Of a DNA stretch of 64,000 bases, positions 1 to 7,149 are shown one piece after another (positions within the stretch are counted from its first letter, which is position 1; each line of letters starts with the position of its first letter). Both the position numbers and the translations under genes were made by a program. The stretch comes from Microvirga terrestris (lineage in GTDB: Bacteria; Pseudomonadota; Alphaproteobacteria; Rhizobiales; Beijerinckiaceae), in NCBI RefSeq assembly GCF_015694425.1, contig NZ_JADQDN010000006.1:1-64000 (forward strand), given 5' to 3'. Under the pieces are notes generated by a model. The model ran no database searches. It had not been told where the DNA came from and saw only the letters and a program-made list of their open reading frames with translations.

Positions 1-2
1 TG

Positions 3-71
3 CACGCCATGATCCTGCGCATTCAGGCGCTGCTGTACCCGATCCAGGCCCTCGTGCTCGGCGGACACTGA
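3..71 (+). CDS. 3' end of an unidentified gene, cut by the window start
   Basis: The frame is open from base 3 to a TGA at 69-71 and encodes about 22 residues ending in VLGGH. It is hydrophobic and matches no family I can name; it does not resemble the end of an ATP synthase beta subunit. It ends 23 bases before the next gene on the same strand, so it may be an upstream operon partner. Too short to say more. Confidence 0.3.
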   Translation, partial: HAMILRIQALLYPIQALVLGGH

Positions 72-94
72 CATCAACATCAGGGAGGGATGCC

Positions 95-496
95 GTGGCC
101 AATATGCTGTTCGAGCTGATCTCGCCGGAGCGGGTGCTGTTCACCGGCGAGGTACGGGCGGTGATGCTCCCTGCAACCGAGGGCGACATGACGGTCATGC
201 CGGGTCATGAGCCGACGATGGCGATGCTTCACCCAGGCATCGTTGCGATCACCGACGTCCAGGGACACGGGCACCGCGCTTTCGTCCGTGGCGGGTTTGC
301 CCAGATCACCGGTGACAGCGTCACACTTTTGGTCGAGAGGGCTCTTCCCCCGGAAGAACTCACCCGCGACAGCCTCGACGAAGAGATCCTGCGCCTGGAG
401 ACCATGCGTGAAGCCATGCGGGACGACAAAGCCCGTAGGGAGGCGGATTTTGCCCTCAGCCGCCTGGAGCAAGTGAGAGCAACCCTGTCATTCTGA
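95..496 (+). CDS. atpC: F0F1 ATP synthase subunit epsilon
   Basis: This 133-residue protein has the usual length of the epsilon subunit, which sits on the F1 central stalk and can inhibit ATP hydrolysis. The N-terminal beta-sandwich signature is clear (FELISPERVLFTGEVRAV near residues 6-23, then GDMTVMPGHEP), followed by two C-terminal helices rich in Glu and Arg. The GTG start is supported by AGGGAGG at 82-88; the internal ATG four codons in lacks its own site. A phasin follows, not another ATP synthase subunit, so this may be a stand-alone second copy. What precedes it lies outside the window. Confidence 0.9.
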   Translation: MANMLFELISPERVLFTGEVRAVMLPATEGDMTVMPGHEPTMAMLHPGIVAITDVQGHGHRAFVRGGFAQITGDSVTLLVERALPPEELTRDSLDEEILRLETMREAMRDDKARREADFALSRLEQVRATLSF

Positions 497-524
497 GAAG
501 TGATCCCATTCAAGGAGATGAATC

Positions 525-863
525 ATGACCACCGCGTCGAAGAGGACAACGTCAGACACGATCCGCAGCGCGCAGGAATTTGCGTTATCAAGCGATAAGA
601 GTCAGGCAATGGCAAAGGCGACGGAAGCGTGGCTCACCGCAACCGCCGAATGCCAGCGCGAGATGATGAGTTTCATGTCCATGCGGCTTGAGAAGGATGG
701 CGAGACTACCCGCGAAATGATGGCCTGCAGAAATCTCGCAGACTGGACATCGATCCATTCCCGCTGGATTCAGGAAACCCTCCGCGACTACAGCGCCGAG
801 ACGACGAAGCTGATGACCATCTGTACCAAATCCGTCAACAGTGCAGGCCCTACTCGCGGATAG
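525..863 (+). CDS. Phasin family protein
   Basis: This 112-residue protein is helical and amphipathic, with a central region (AWLTATAECQREMMSFMSMR) and a following WTSIHSRWIQETLRDYSAETTKL segment that are typical of the phasin_2 family. Phasins coat polyhydroxyalkanoate granules and some act as general chaperones. AAGGAG lies shortly before the ATG. It follows atpC by 28 bases and could be co-transcribed. An inverted repeat (GATAGGG at 859-865, CCCTATC at 882-888) overlaps the stop but lacks a T-tract, so I do not call it a terminator. Confidence 0.75.
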   Translation: MTTASKRTTSDTIRSAQEFALSSDKSQAMAKATEAWLTATAECQREMMSFMSMRLEKDGETTREMMACRNLADWTSIHSRWIQETLRDYSAETTKLMTICTKSVNSAGPTRG

Positions 864-965
864 GGCTCTCCTGTGTGGACACCCTATCAAGCCCGGGGTC
901 TTGAGTGAGGCACAGCGGTTCGTGGGTAGCGGGTGGATTGGGTCAGGCAGATCGCACTAAAGGCT

Positions 966-1292
966 TCACCATGTGCTTGAGCGAACTTGGGTAGCCGCCA
1001 CTGCCATGAGTTCGGCCATTTTCTCGCGGATCTGCTCGTCGGAAAGGTTGACACCATTGGCCTCGAAGTCGGCTCGCAGCTTCTCGACGAGGCCTTCATC
1101 GACAACACGCGCCACCAAACTTCCACTGATCTCGCTGACATAGGCTTCGGCCTTTCCGCCCGCGAGGCCGAGATGCGTGGCGGCCCACTGCCCCAGCAGC
1201 TTGTTGCGCCTTGCCAGGGCCCTGAACCGCGCCTCCTCGTCATGCACGAACATCTGCTCGAAGGCCCGCTCTCGATTCTCGAAAAGCGTCAT
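966..1292 (-). CDS. DUF1476 protein, F1-ATPase inhibitor zeta-type
   Basis: The 108-residue product matches the alphaproteobacterial DUF1476 family throughout: MTLFENRERAFEQMF at the N-terminus, RRNKLLGQWAATHLGL in the middle and DEQIREKMAELM near the end. Family members such as the Paracoccus zeta subunit bind F1 and block ATP hydrolysis. I chose the start at 1292 because GGAGG stands just upstream and the family begins with M-T-x-F; an upstream in-frame extension has no similarity. Its closeness to atpC puts two inhibitors of ATPase hydrolysis within 1.3 kb. A frameshifted second copy lies at 4124. Confidence 0.85.
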   Translation of the reverse strand: MTLFENRERAFEQMFVHDEEARFRALARRNKLLGQWAATHLGLAGGKAEAYVSEISGSLVARVVDEGLVEKLRADFEANGVNLSDEQIREKMAELMAVAATQVRSSTW

Positions 1293-1472
1293 GAAGTACC
1301 TCCAGGCTGCAGGGGCAAACAGATCGCCGCGACTCCCATTATACACGAAAACCACGTTGGCTTGACCAAGGCAGCTGCCAAGCCCGCGGTTCTCTTCTTC
1401 TGCCGGCTTCACCCAGTCCTTGGCGGTCGCAAGGAGCGGAAGTCGTGCAGGACTCCTCCGATACTCCAAGTA

Positions 1473-2336
1473 TCAGTGATGAACGAACAGAGGTGTGGGA
1501 CATACATGGAGAACCTCCCGGGTGCAGGAGCCGAAAATCTCCTGAATGCCGCGGTGGCCATAGGCTCCCATGACAATCATCCCGGCCCCGAGGGTCTTCG
1601 TTAGCCCTAGAATAGTTTCCGCCGGAGTCCCGGCCTCACGATCACCCAGACCGACTGCGTATGCCTCGGCAGCTCGATGCCGTCGGAGAAGTGTGCAAGC
1701 TCGGGCGGCAGTTTCCTCTGCCCTGACGGCCGAGGACCGATCAAGCGTAATGACGTGGATTATACGCCCGGCGGCCAAGCCGAGGAGGGCAAACATGTGG
1801 ATCACCCGGGAGGAGGCCGGACTGCCATCGTAGCCAACCACGACCGGCGCCTGCGTGCCGCTTTGCCTTGAAGCAGTGCCATCTGGTACGAGCAGCACAG
1901 GCCGCGGCTCGCCCCTAACAATGTGCTCGACACACCACGGCAGTTCCGAGATCTCGCCAGCCACGCTGACCAAGCTGCCGCGACCTAGAACAATGAGGTC
2001 GTGGGACGCGGCCTCGATCTCGATCGCTTCGGCGGGATTGCCCTCAACTCGGCGGGCTTTACACGAGGCAACACCCGCCTCCGAGGCTTTGTCCTCAAAA
2101 TCCCGAAGCACGGTTTTCATTCGTTCCGCCGAATCCTGGAGTTCCTGCGGGTTCAAGACGATCTTGTAGGCTATCCCGTCGGCGGGCACAGCCTCCGGGT
2201 GTTGGATCCACGCCGAGTTGACGATCCCCAGCCCCTCCACATGGGCCTGATGACGCCGGGCCAACTCCAACCCGAGCCGGATCGCTTGCAGGCTGGACGG
2301 GGAGCCGTCCAAAGCAATCACGATGCTGCGTAGCAT
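1473..2336 (-). CDS. Universal stress protein, two UspA domains
   Basis: The 287-residue protein holds two tandem Usp folds. The first begins MLRSIVIALDGSPSSLQAIRLGLELA; the second begins near residue 160 with VVVGYDGSPASSRVIHM and ends with the nucleotide-loop pattern MGAYGHRGIQEIFGS. Usp domains bind ATP or act as dimeric stress sensors. The start at 2336 sits behind AGGGAGA. It is divergent from nothing nearby and lies 180 bases upstream of the DUF1476 gene on the same strand. It is one of five Usp genes in this window. Confidence 0.85.
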   Translation of the reverse strand: MLRSIVIALDGSPSSLQAIRLGLELARRHQAHVEGLGIVNSAWIQHPEAVPADGIAYKIVLNPQELQDSAERMKTVLRDFEDKASEAGVASCKARRVEGNPAEAIEIEAASHDLIVLGRGSLVSVAGEISELPWCVEHIVRGEPRPVLLVPDGTASRQSGTQAPVVVGYDGSPASSRVIHMFALLGLAAGRIIHVITLDRSSAVRAEETAARACTLLRRHRAAEAYAVGLGDREAGTPAETILGLTKTLGAGMIVMGAYGHRGIQEIFGSCTREVLHVCPTPLFVHH

Positions 2337-2482
2337 GTTACTGTTCTCCCTGTTCACATCAGGTTCCCTGACGCTTCCTGCTGTAGGACCGAAATATCCC
2401 ACCGTTGGTCCATTCCTCTCAGCATCCAGGTTGTCGTTGCGATCCTCAACTCCTCGCGCATCTGTTGTCAGGGCGAGGGATC

Positions 2483-2776
2483 TCAATCGTCTGACAGGTC
2501 CCTTGGACCCTGCTTGCAGCGGCACCCGACGAAGCAATGCGGCGTATCGAGGCTCGGAACGAAAGCCTGTTGGATGTACTCGCCAATCGTGCAGAAGGTT
2601 CCGTCTCGCACAAACCGGTCATACGTGTAGCCGCCGGTGCCCAAGACGACTCCCCCTCGTGTGAGCACCAGTTGCCGACTGGCGCGGCAGGGCAGGTTCA
2701 CGGTCGAAGGACGCGTCCGGGCCATCACACCTGTGGCGAAACTAGCAATAACGATGGAGACGAAGACGGGCTTCAT
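2483..2776 (-). CDS. Small secreted cysteine-containing protein of unknown function
   Basis: The 97-residue protein starts with a signal peptide (MKPVFVSIVIASFATGVMA). The mature part holds five Cys residues in a pattern (LPC, TFC, HCFVGCRC) together with TRGGVVLGTGGYTYDRFV and an aromatic-rich VPSLDTP stretch. I recognise this as a conserved hypothetical family of Hyphomicrobiales, without known function. A much longer in-frame extension upstream (to 3448) runs antisense to the next gene and is not protein-like. The ribosome site is weak. Cysteine pairs suggest a disulfide-bonded periplasmic protein. Confidence 0.65.
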   Translation of the reverse strand: MKPVFVSIVIASFATGVMARTRPSTVNLPCRASRQLVLTRGGVVLGTGGYTYDRFVRDGTFCTIGEYIQQAFVPSLDTPHCFVGCRCKQGPRDLSDD

Positions 2777-3011
2777 CGCGTTCCAACACCTTTGCTTCCA
2801 CAGTAGCGCGGCCGGGGTGCTGGCGCTTGACGGAAGGGGACACCCGCTTGACAGTTTCGGCCGCCGTATCTGTGCAGAAGCTGCTTCTTCACGCACCGTC
2901 CTCGGGGCTCCGGAAAAGGCTGGGCCGCCAAGCGGATAGGCCGGCCTCGACTTCGGCATAGAATGTGCGCAGCCTGTCCGGATCTTGAACATCTGCGTTA
3001 GGAGCCCGGCA

Positions 3012-3707
3012 ATGCCGCAAGATGCCCCGCTCACCCATGCGACCCTGAGAACGCCAAAGGCCGCGGCCATTGCCGGGATTCTCTTTTCGGTCCTGCAGGC
3101 CTTGATCCTCTGGCTGCTTCGGATCTCCCTGCCAGCCGATCCGCTCGAAGCGGGAGCGTGGCTCAAAACCAACGTGGAGCTAGTGCTACTGGCCTTGAAC
3201 CTGATCCCGTTCGCCGGCATCGCCTTCTTGTGGTTCATCGGTGTGCTGCGGGATCGATTGGGGCCCCTGGAGGATCGCTTTTTCGCGACGGTGTTTCTTG
3301 GAAGCGCGCTGCTCTTCCTGGCGATGCTATTCGTCGCCGCTGCGGCCATCGGTGCCATCATCTTAACGGCCGCGGCGGTCGCCGATCCGAACGAAGTCAT
3401 CGGCTCCGTGACGCTGCACTTCGCCCGCGCGTTTGCGTACAACCTCATTAATGTCTACGCGATTAAGGTAGCTGGCGTGTTCATGATCTCGACATCGACG
3501 GTTGCGATCTTTACGCGCTTTGCGCCGCGCTGGATTGCAATACTCGGTTATATTTTGGCGCTGACGCTGCTGCTCGGCAGCTACTATATTTCCTGGAGCT
3601 TCATCGTTTTTCCCGCATGGGTCCTGCTAATCAGTCTGTACATCGTGATCGACAATTTCCGCGGGGCATCTCCGGTTGACCCCTCTCAGATGAAGATCGG
3701 GTCATAA
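3012..3707 (+). CDS. Integral membrane protein of unknown function
   Basis: The 231-residue protein has about six hydrophobic segments (roughly residues 17-36, 55-77, 91-118, 148-166, 173-195 and 197-217) separated by short polar loops. It has no domain I can name. I chose the ATG at 3012 because AGGAG stands eight bases upstream; a TTG nine codons earlier has no ribosome site. It has no close same-strand partner. It lies in the stress cluster between a Usp gene and a broken DUF1476 copy. Confidence 0.7.
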   Translation: MPQDAPLTHATLRTPKAAAIAGILFSVLQALILWLLRISLPADPLEAGAWLKTNVELVLLALNLIPFAGIAFLWFIGVLRDRLGPLEDRFFATVFLGSALLFLAMLFVAAAAIGAIILTAAAVADPNEVIGSVTLHFARAFAYNLINVYAIKVAGVFMISTSTVAIFTRFAPRWIAILGYILALTLLLGSYYISWSFIVFPAWVLLISLYIVIDNFRGASPVDPSQMKIGS

Positions 3708-4123
3708 GGGCTTCGAGCCGCGGGAGCTTTGGTAACCAAGTACTGAACCAATCCGGAGCGACTCTAAGGCAGCTAACAACCCTAGTGCCGGGCCGCCGAC
3801 GCACGCGGAAAGCACAGCGGACATGAGGCACTTGTTCACCTCGCTGGTTTCCATGTTGGGCTGAGTGGACGCCGACCGGCCAACAGGTTTTAAACTCCTT
3901 CGTCGCGATCTCCTTCAACATTGCCCGGCATAGGGCTTTCGATGATCTCTGCATACGAGCCGAAGAGGAATTTGCCATGCTCAACGAGGTGAAGCAGGTG
4001 CAATGCCCTTGCCGTTGACGTACTACGTCCTGACCGACGTCCACTCGAACGGCTTAAACGGCCCGGGCTGCGAAGCTCAATGACGAGAAGGGGCAATTAA
4101 CGACGGCAATCGGAGGACATCGA
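3708..4123. other. Intergenic stretch without a supported gene
   Basis: Short open frames exist on both strands here, but none has protein-like composition, a ribosome site or a recognisable motif. Only the last 15 bases matter: GGAGG at 4111-4115 is the preserved ribosome site of the broken DUF1476 copy. Confidence 0.5.
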
Positions 4124-4395
4124 ATGACCAGCTTCAAGAATGTGGAACGAGCGATCATCCGCAACAAGCTCCTCGGCAGGTGGGCCGCCGGGAAGCTGGA
4201 CTCACAGGTCGGGACGCTGAGGCGTACTCGGACATCCTCATGAGTGCCGCGGTCGAGCCCGAGTGCAGCGACGTGTTCAGCAAGATCCGCGAAGACTTCG
4301 ACGACGCGGGCGTGGCGGAGGCCGACGAGCAAATCCTGCATGTCATGACCGAGCTCACGCTCAAGGCCGAGAATCTAATGCCAACGGCGCAGTGA
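4124..4395 (+). pseudogene. Second DUF1476 (zeta-type inhibitor) gene, frameshifted and internally deleted
   Basis: From the ATG at 4124 the frame reads MTSFKNVERA, then jumps to RNKLLGRWAAGKL, lacking about 16 residues (48 bases, in frame) present in the intact paralogue at 966-1292. One base is then missing near 4198, where the family has KLGLTG. The reading continues one frame over as LTGRDAEAYSDILMSAAVEPE and runs through DEQILHVMTELTLKAENLMP to the stop at 4395. The GGAGG site before the ATG is intact. The translated product would stop after about 39 residues. Confidence 0.8.
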
Positions 4396-4778
4396 GAACT
4401 CATCGATGCCGCAGCGGTTCTGCTCGCGCGCAATGTCACATCGCGCTGAGCCGGCTGCTAGTGGCTGCCCAGGTCTCCCCTTTCCTGATCCAGCCGATGT
4501 GCGAAATTCACCATATGTCGTGGGAGGGGTGGACTGCGGGTCGACCTGCCGGAACCATCTGTAGCGGCCTGATTGCCTTGGAGGCCGGTAGCGATCAGGT
4601 GTGACCGCCTCAGCGGCTAGGACTGTCAAGCGATTGTCCCGGCCGGTCAAACGCCATGCCGCAGCTAGCATACAATGGACCTGTGGCGCCTGTCATTCCA
4701 TGTGAGGTCTTGCGCTGACCCGCAACCCGCCCAAATTCATCCCGGTCGAGCCTCAGGAGCCTCGTGCCAGAGCCATTT
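4396..4778. other. Intergenic stretch between DUF1476 relic and response regulator
   Basis: I see no supported gene on either strand. The longer open frames are shadows with Arg/Ser/Pro-rich composition. No hairpin with a T-tract stands out at the 3' end of the regulator gene. Confidence 0.45.
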
Positions 4779-5519
4779 CTACTGGATGTGGCCGGTGAAG
4801 ACGTATCCAACACCCCGCACCGACTTGACGAGAATTGGATGCTTTGGGTCGGTCTCGATCTTGCGCCGCAGCCTCGCCACTTGGGCATCAATTGAGCGGT
4901 CAATAGCCTCCCAGTGGCGGCCGCGTGTCAAGTCCATCAGCTGGTCGCGATTGAGCACCCGGCCTGGGCGCTGGGCAAATGTCACGAGGAGGTCGAACTC
5001 GCCAGTCGTGAGCGCGATCTCGGAACCGTCCGGCGCCTTCAACTCACGGCGGCCTAGGTCAAGCCGCCAGCCATCAAACCGGATCACCTCGTCATCGACG
5101 GCCAGGCTACCGGGAAGGGGTGCTGCCGGGGCGGTAGGTTGCAGGCGGCGCAGGACGCTTTTGATGCGGGCGAGGACTTCCCGCAGGTGAAATGGCTTGG
5201 CGATGTAATCGTCCGCCCCGACCTCCAAGCCAACCACCTTATCGACCATGTCGGACCGGCCAGTGAGCATGATGATTCCGATGGCGCTACTGCCGAGTTG
5301 TGATCGGATCTCACGGGCCAGCTGGAGCCCGTCCTCGCCGGGCAAGACCAGATCCAGAAGCACCAGATCAATCCTTGTGCGTGCCAAGCACTCGCGCATG
5401 GTCGGCCCATTTGGGACTGAGCTCACCTGAAAGCCCTCATCAATCAGATAGCAGGTTAGCATCTGACGGATTTTGGCATCGTCATCGACGATGAGGATAT
5501 GCGGCGCATCGGTCATCAC
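4779..5519 (-). CDS. OmpR-family DNA-binding response regulator
   Basis: The 246-residue protein has a receiver domain with all expected residues: acidic cluster D12-D14, phosphoacceptor D56 in LVLLDLVLPGEDG, T86 and K108 in IAKPF. A winged-helix domain covers about residues 145-242 (ALTTGEFDLLVTFAQRPGRVLNRDQL, VARLRRKIE, VRGVGYVF). Such regulators bind tandem direct repeats when phosphorylated. It is transcribed divergently from the FixK-like gene at 5810; three CTGTTAC-type decamers lie between them. No kinase is adjacent, but the hybrid kinase at 7150 is the nearest candidate partner (inference). Confidence 0.9.
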   Translation of the reverse strand: MMTDAPHILIVDDDAKIRQMLTCYLIDEGFQVSSVPNGPTMRECLARTRIDLVLLDLVLPGEDGLQLAREIRSQLGSSAIGIIMLTGRSDMVDKVVGLEVGADDYIAKPFHLREVLARIKSVLRRLQPTAPAAPLPGSLAVDDEVIRFDGWRLDLGRRELKAPDGSEIALTTGEFDLLVTFAQRPGRVLNRDQLMDLTRGRHWEAIDRSIDAQVARLRRKIETDPKHPILVKSVRGVGYVFTGHIQ

Positions 5520-5703
5520 CGGCCCAAATCCATGAGGTCCGTTGCTCTTGGCGTCGGTGCGTTACATTAAACAACGAACCGAGACCCGGGAATCCTCCGA
5601 AAGTGCCACAGTCGAGCTGCCGATCCATCACTGAAGCCTTCAGTCAACCTTCGACCGGCGAGCGCCCTCGACGGATGTTCATGCCCCTGCTGGTCCAGAG
5701 CCT

Positions 5704-5730
5704 CTGTTACGAACTGTTACGTACTGGTAC
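5704..5730 (+). promoter_or_regulatory. Three direct repeats CTGTTAC / CTGTTAC / CTGGTAC at exact 10-base spacing
   Basis: The heptamers begin at 5704, 5714 and 5724. The third differs by one base. Tandem repeats with a helical-turn period are the usual binding pattern of OmpR-family regulators, and TorR is known to use decameric repeats beginning CTGTT. The site lies between the divergent response regulator and FixK-like genes. A related pair occurs at 9948-9964. Function is inferred. Confidence 0.5.
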
Positions 5731-5809
5731 ACAATCACATAGGAACCCGGCACGGGTGTGACATTCGCCTGCTCTAGTCATGACAAGCAAGACCGCGAAG
5801 GAGCAGCCC

Positions 5810-6568
5810 ATGTACACTTCCCATCTCCTCCCCTCAGCCAGCAGTGCAACCTTCCCGGCGTTCGGCTTGTCATCGGAGGCTTTAACCCTGGAAAGCCTGT
5901 TCGCCTCCCTGCCAGTGGACAAATTTGCCGCCGGGGAAGGGGTGTTCTGGGAGGGCGATGCGGCTTCTGACATCTTCCAGATTGCCGAGGGTTGCCTGCG
6001 CCTCTACCGCATCCTGCCTGACGGGCGGCGTGCGATCATAGGTTTTCGGTTCGCTGGCGAGATGCTCGGCCTGTCCTGCGAGGGTACCTATTGCTACACC
6101 GCCGAGGCCGTTACCCCTATACGGCTGCGTCGGCTGAGCCGCGCCCGCCTGCGGGCAATGAGCGAGGGGGACGGGCAATTGCAGTCGCTCCTTCTAGCGA
6201 AGGTCTTCGAGGAGATCCGCGCCGCCCAGCAACATATTGTCGTGCTGGGGCAGCTGGGGGCCGAGGAGCGGGCGGCCCATTTCCTGGTGTCGGCGGCGCG
6301 CCGGACAGGAGCAGACCGGAAGCGGCCGGTGGTCATCGAGCTTCCCATGACCCGTCAGGATATCGCCGACTATCTCGGCTTGACCATCGAGACAGTCTGC
6401 CGGGTCATGTCGAAGCTTAAGCGGGATGGGTTGGTTACATTGGAGGGACGCCACAGGGTGATCTTGGTTCGGGTGGCAGACCTGCAGCAGCTTGCTGGCG
6501 AGCTTGATAGCGCTGAGCCTTGGGAACGGCAGGCTTCGCCTTGGTGCCCGCCACAGTGGCCGCACTGA
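5810..6568 (+). CDS. Crp/Fnr-family transcriptional regulator, FixK-like
   Basis: The 252-residue protein has a cyclic-nucleotide-binding fold (about residues 35-130: FAAGEGVFWEGDAASDIFQIAEG) and a C-terminal helix-turn-helix TRQDIADYLGLTIETVCRVMSKLKRDGLV. The recognition helix ETVCRVMSKL carries the E-xx-xR pattern of FNR/FixK proteins, which read TTGAT-N4-ATCAA. It has no N-terminal cysteine cluster, so it is unlikely to sense oxygen through an iron-sulphur cluster and is FixK-like. AAGGAG at 5798-5803 supports the start at 5810 over the ATG at 5780. A perfect matching box occurs at 24739. Confidence 0.88.
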   Translation: MYTSHLLPSASSATFPAFGLSSEALTLESLFASLPVDKFAAGEGVFWEGDAASDIFQIAEGCLRLYRILPDGRRAIIGFRFAGEMLGLSCEGTYCYTAEAVTPIRLRRLSRARLRAMSEGDGQLQSLLLAKVFEEIRAAQQHIVVLGQLGAEERAAHFLVSAARRTGADRKRPVVIELPMTRQDIADYLGLTIETVCRVMSKLKRDGLVTLEGRHRVILVRVADLQQLAGELDSAEPWERQASPWCPPQWPH

Positions 6569-7149
6569 CGTATCCCAGCCACGCCTTCCAGCTGGAACCG
6601 AAACCACCGTCGAAATCAACAAAAGTGGCCAGGCTATGATGTGGCAGACAGATACAAGTCAACGGACCACCTTGGTTTTGGGGTTAACCTACAACCTGTT
6701 TCGGCGCAGGCTGGCGCCTGATCTTTGCTGCGCTGTGCCGGAGGATCGTCCAGTCCCGTTTTTTCTGGAAAGATTCACCTGGGAGTACGCTGGTACCCTG
6801 CACTAGAATGACGTGCCCCCGCCTGGGATTGACCTAACGGCACCAGAGCTGGGTGTGCAACTGAATGGATTTCACCTGTTCCAGATCACCAGACACATCA
6901 GGGTCAAGGCTCCCGTTTTGCCCGGACGGAGCAATGCGCCCGCCCAGGCTTTAGCCTGTTGGGTCGGCCGCAGAGTTGATCAAATTCATCGACGGTTTGG
7001 CCTTTCCGAGGTTCATACTGTTCCTAGTTCGGATCCCAATCCGGAGGAATTGGCAGAGCATCTGCATCCCGACGGTGAATTGCCTGGGATCTGACGACAT
7101 TTTCGTTTTTGTCCCGAAGAGCACGGGGTAGCGTCAAGGATCGGGCCGC
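6569..7149. other. Long intergenic region before the hybrid kinase gene
   Basis: I see no supported gene in these 580 bases. The open frames lack ribosome sites and recognisable motifs. AAGGA at about 7136-7140 is the probable ribosome site for the ATG at 7150. Confidence 0.45.

Noticed and set aside
859-888. Inverted repeat GATAGGG / CCCTATC after the phasin gene as a terminator
   Set aside because: The stem is seven bases with a 16-base loop and there is no T-tract.
2483-3448. Longer 321-codon form of the small secreted protein gene
   Set aside because: The extension is Arg/Ser-rich and antisense to a membrane-protein gene; the signal peptide begins at 2776.
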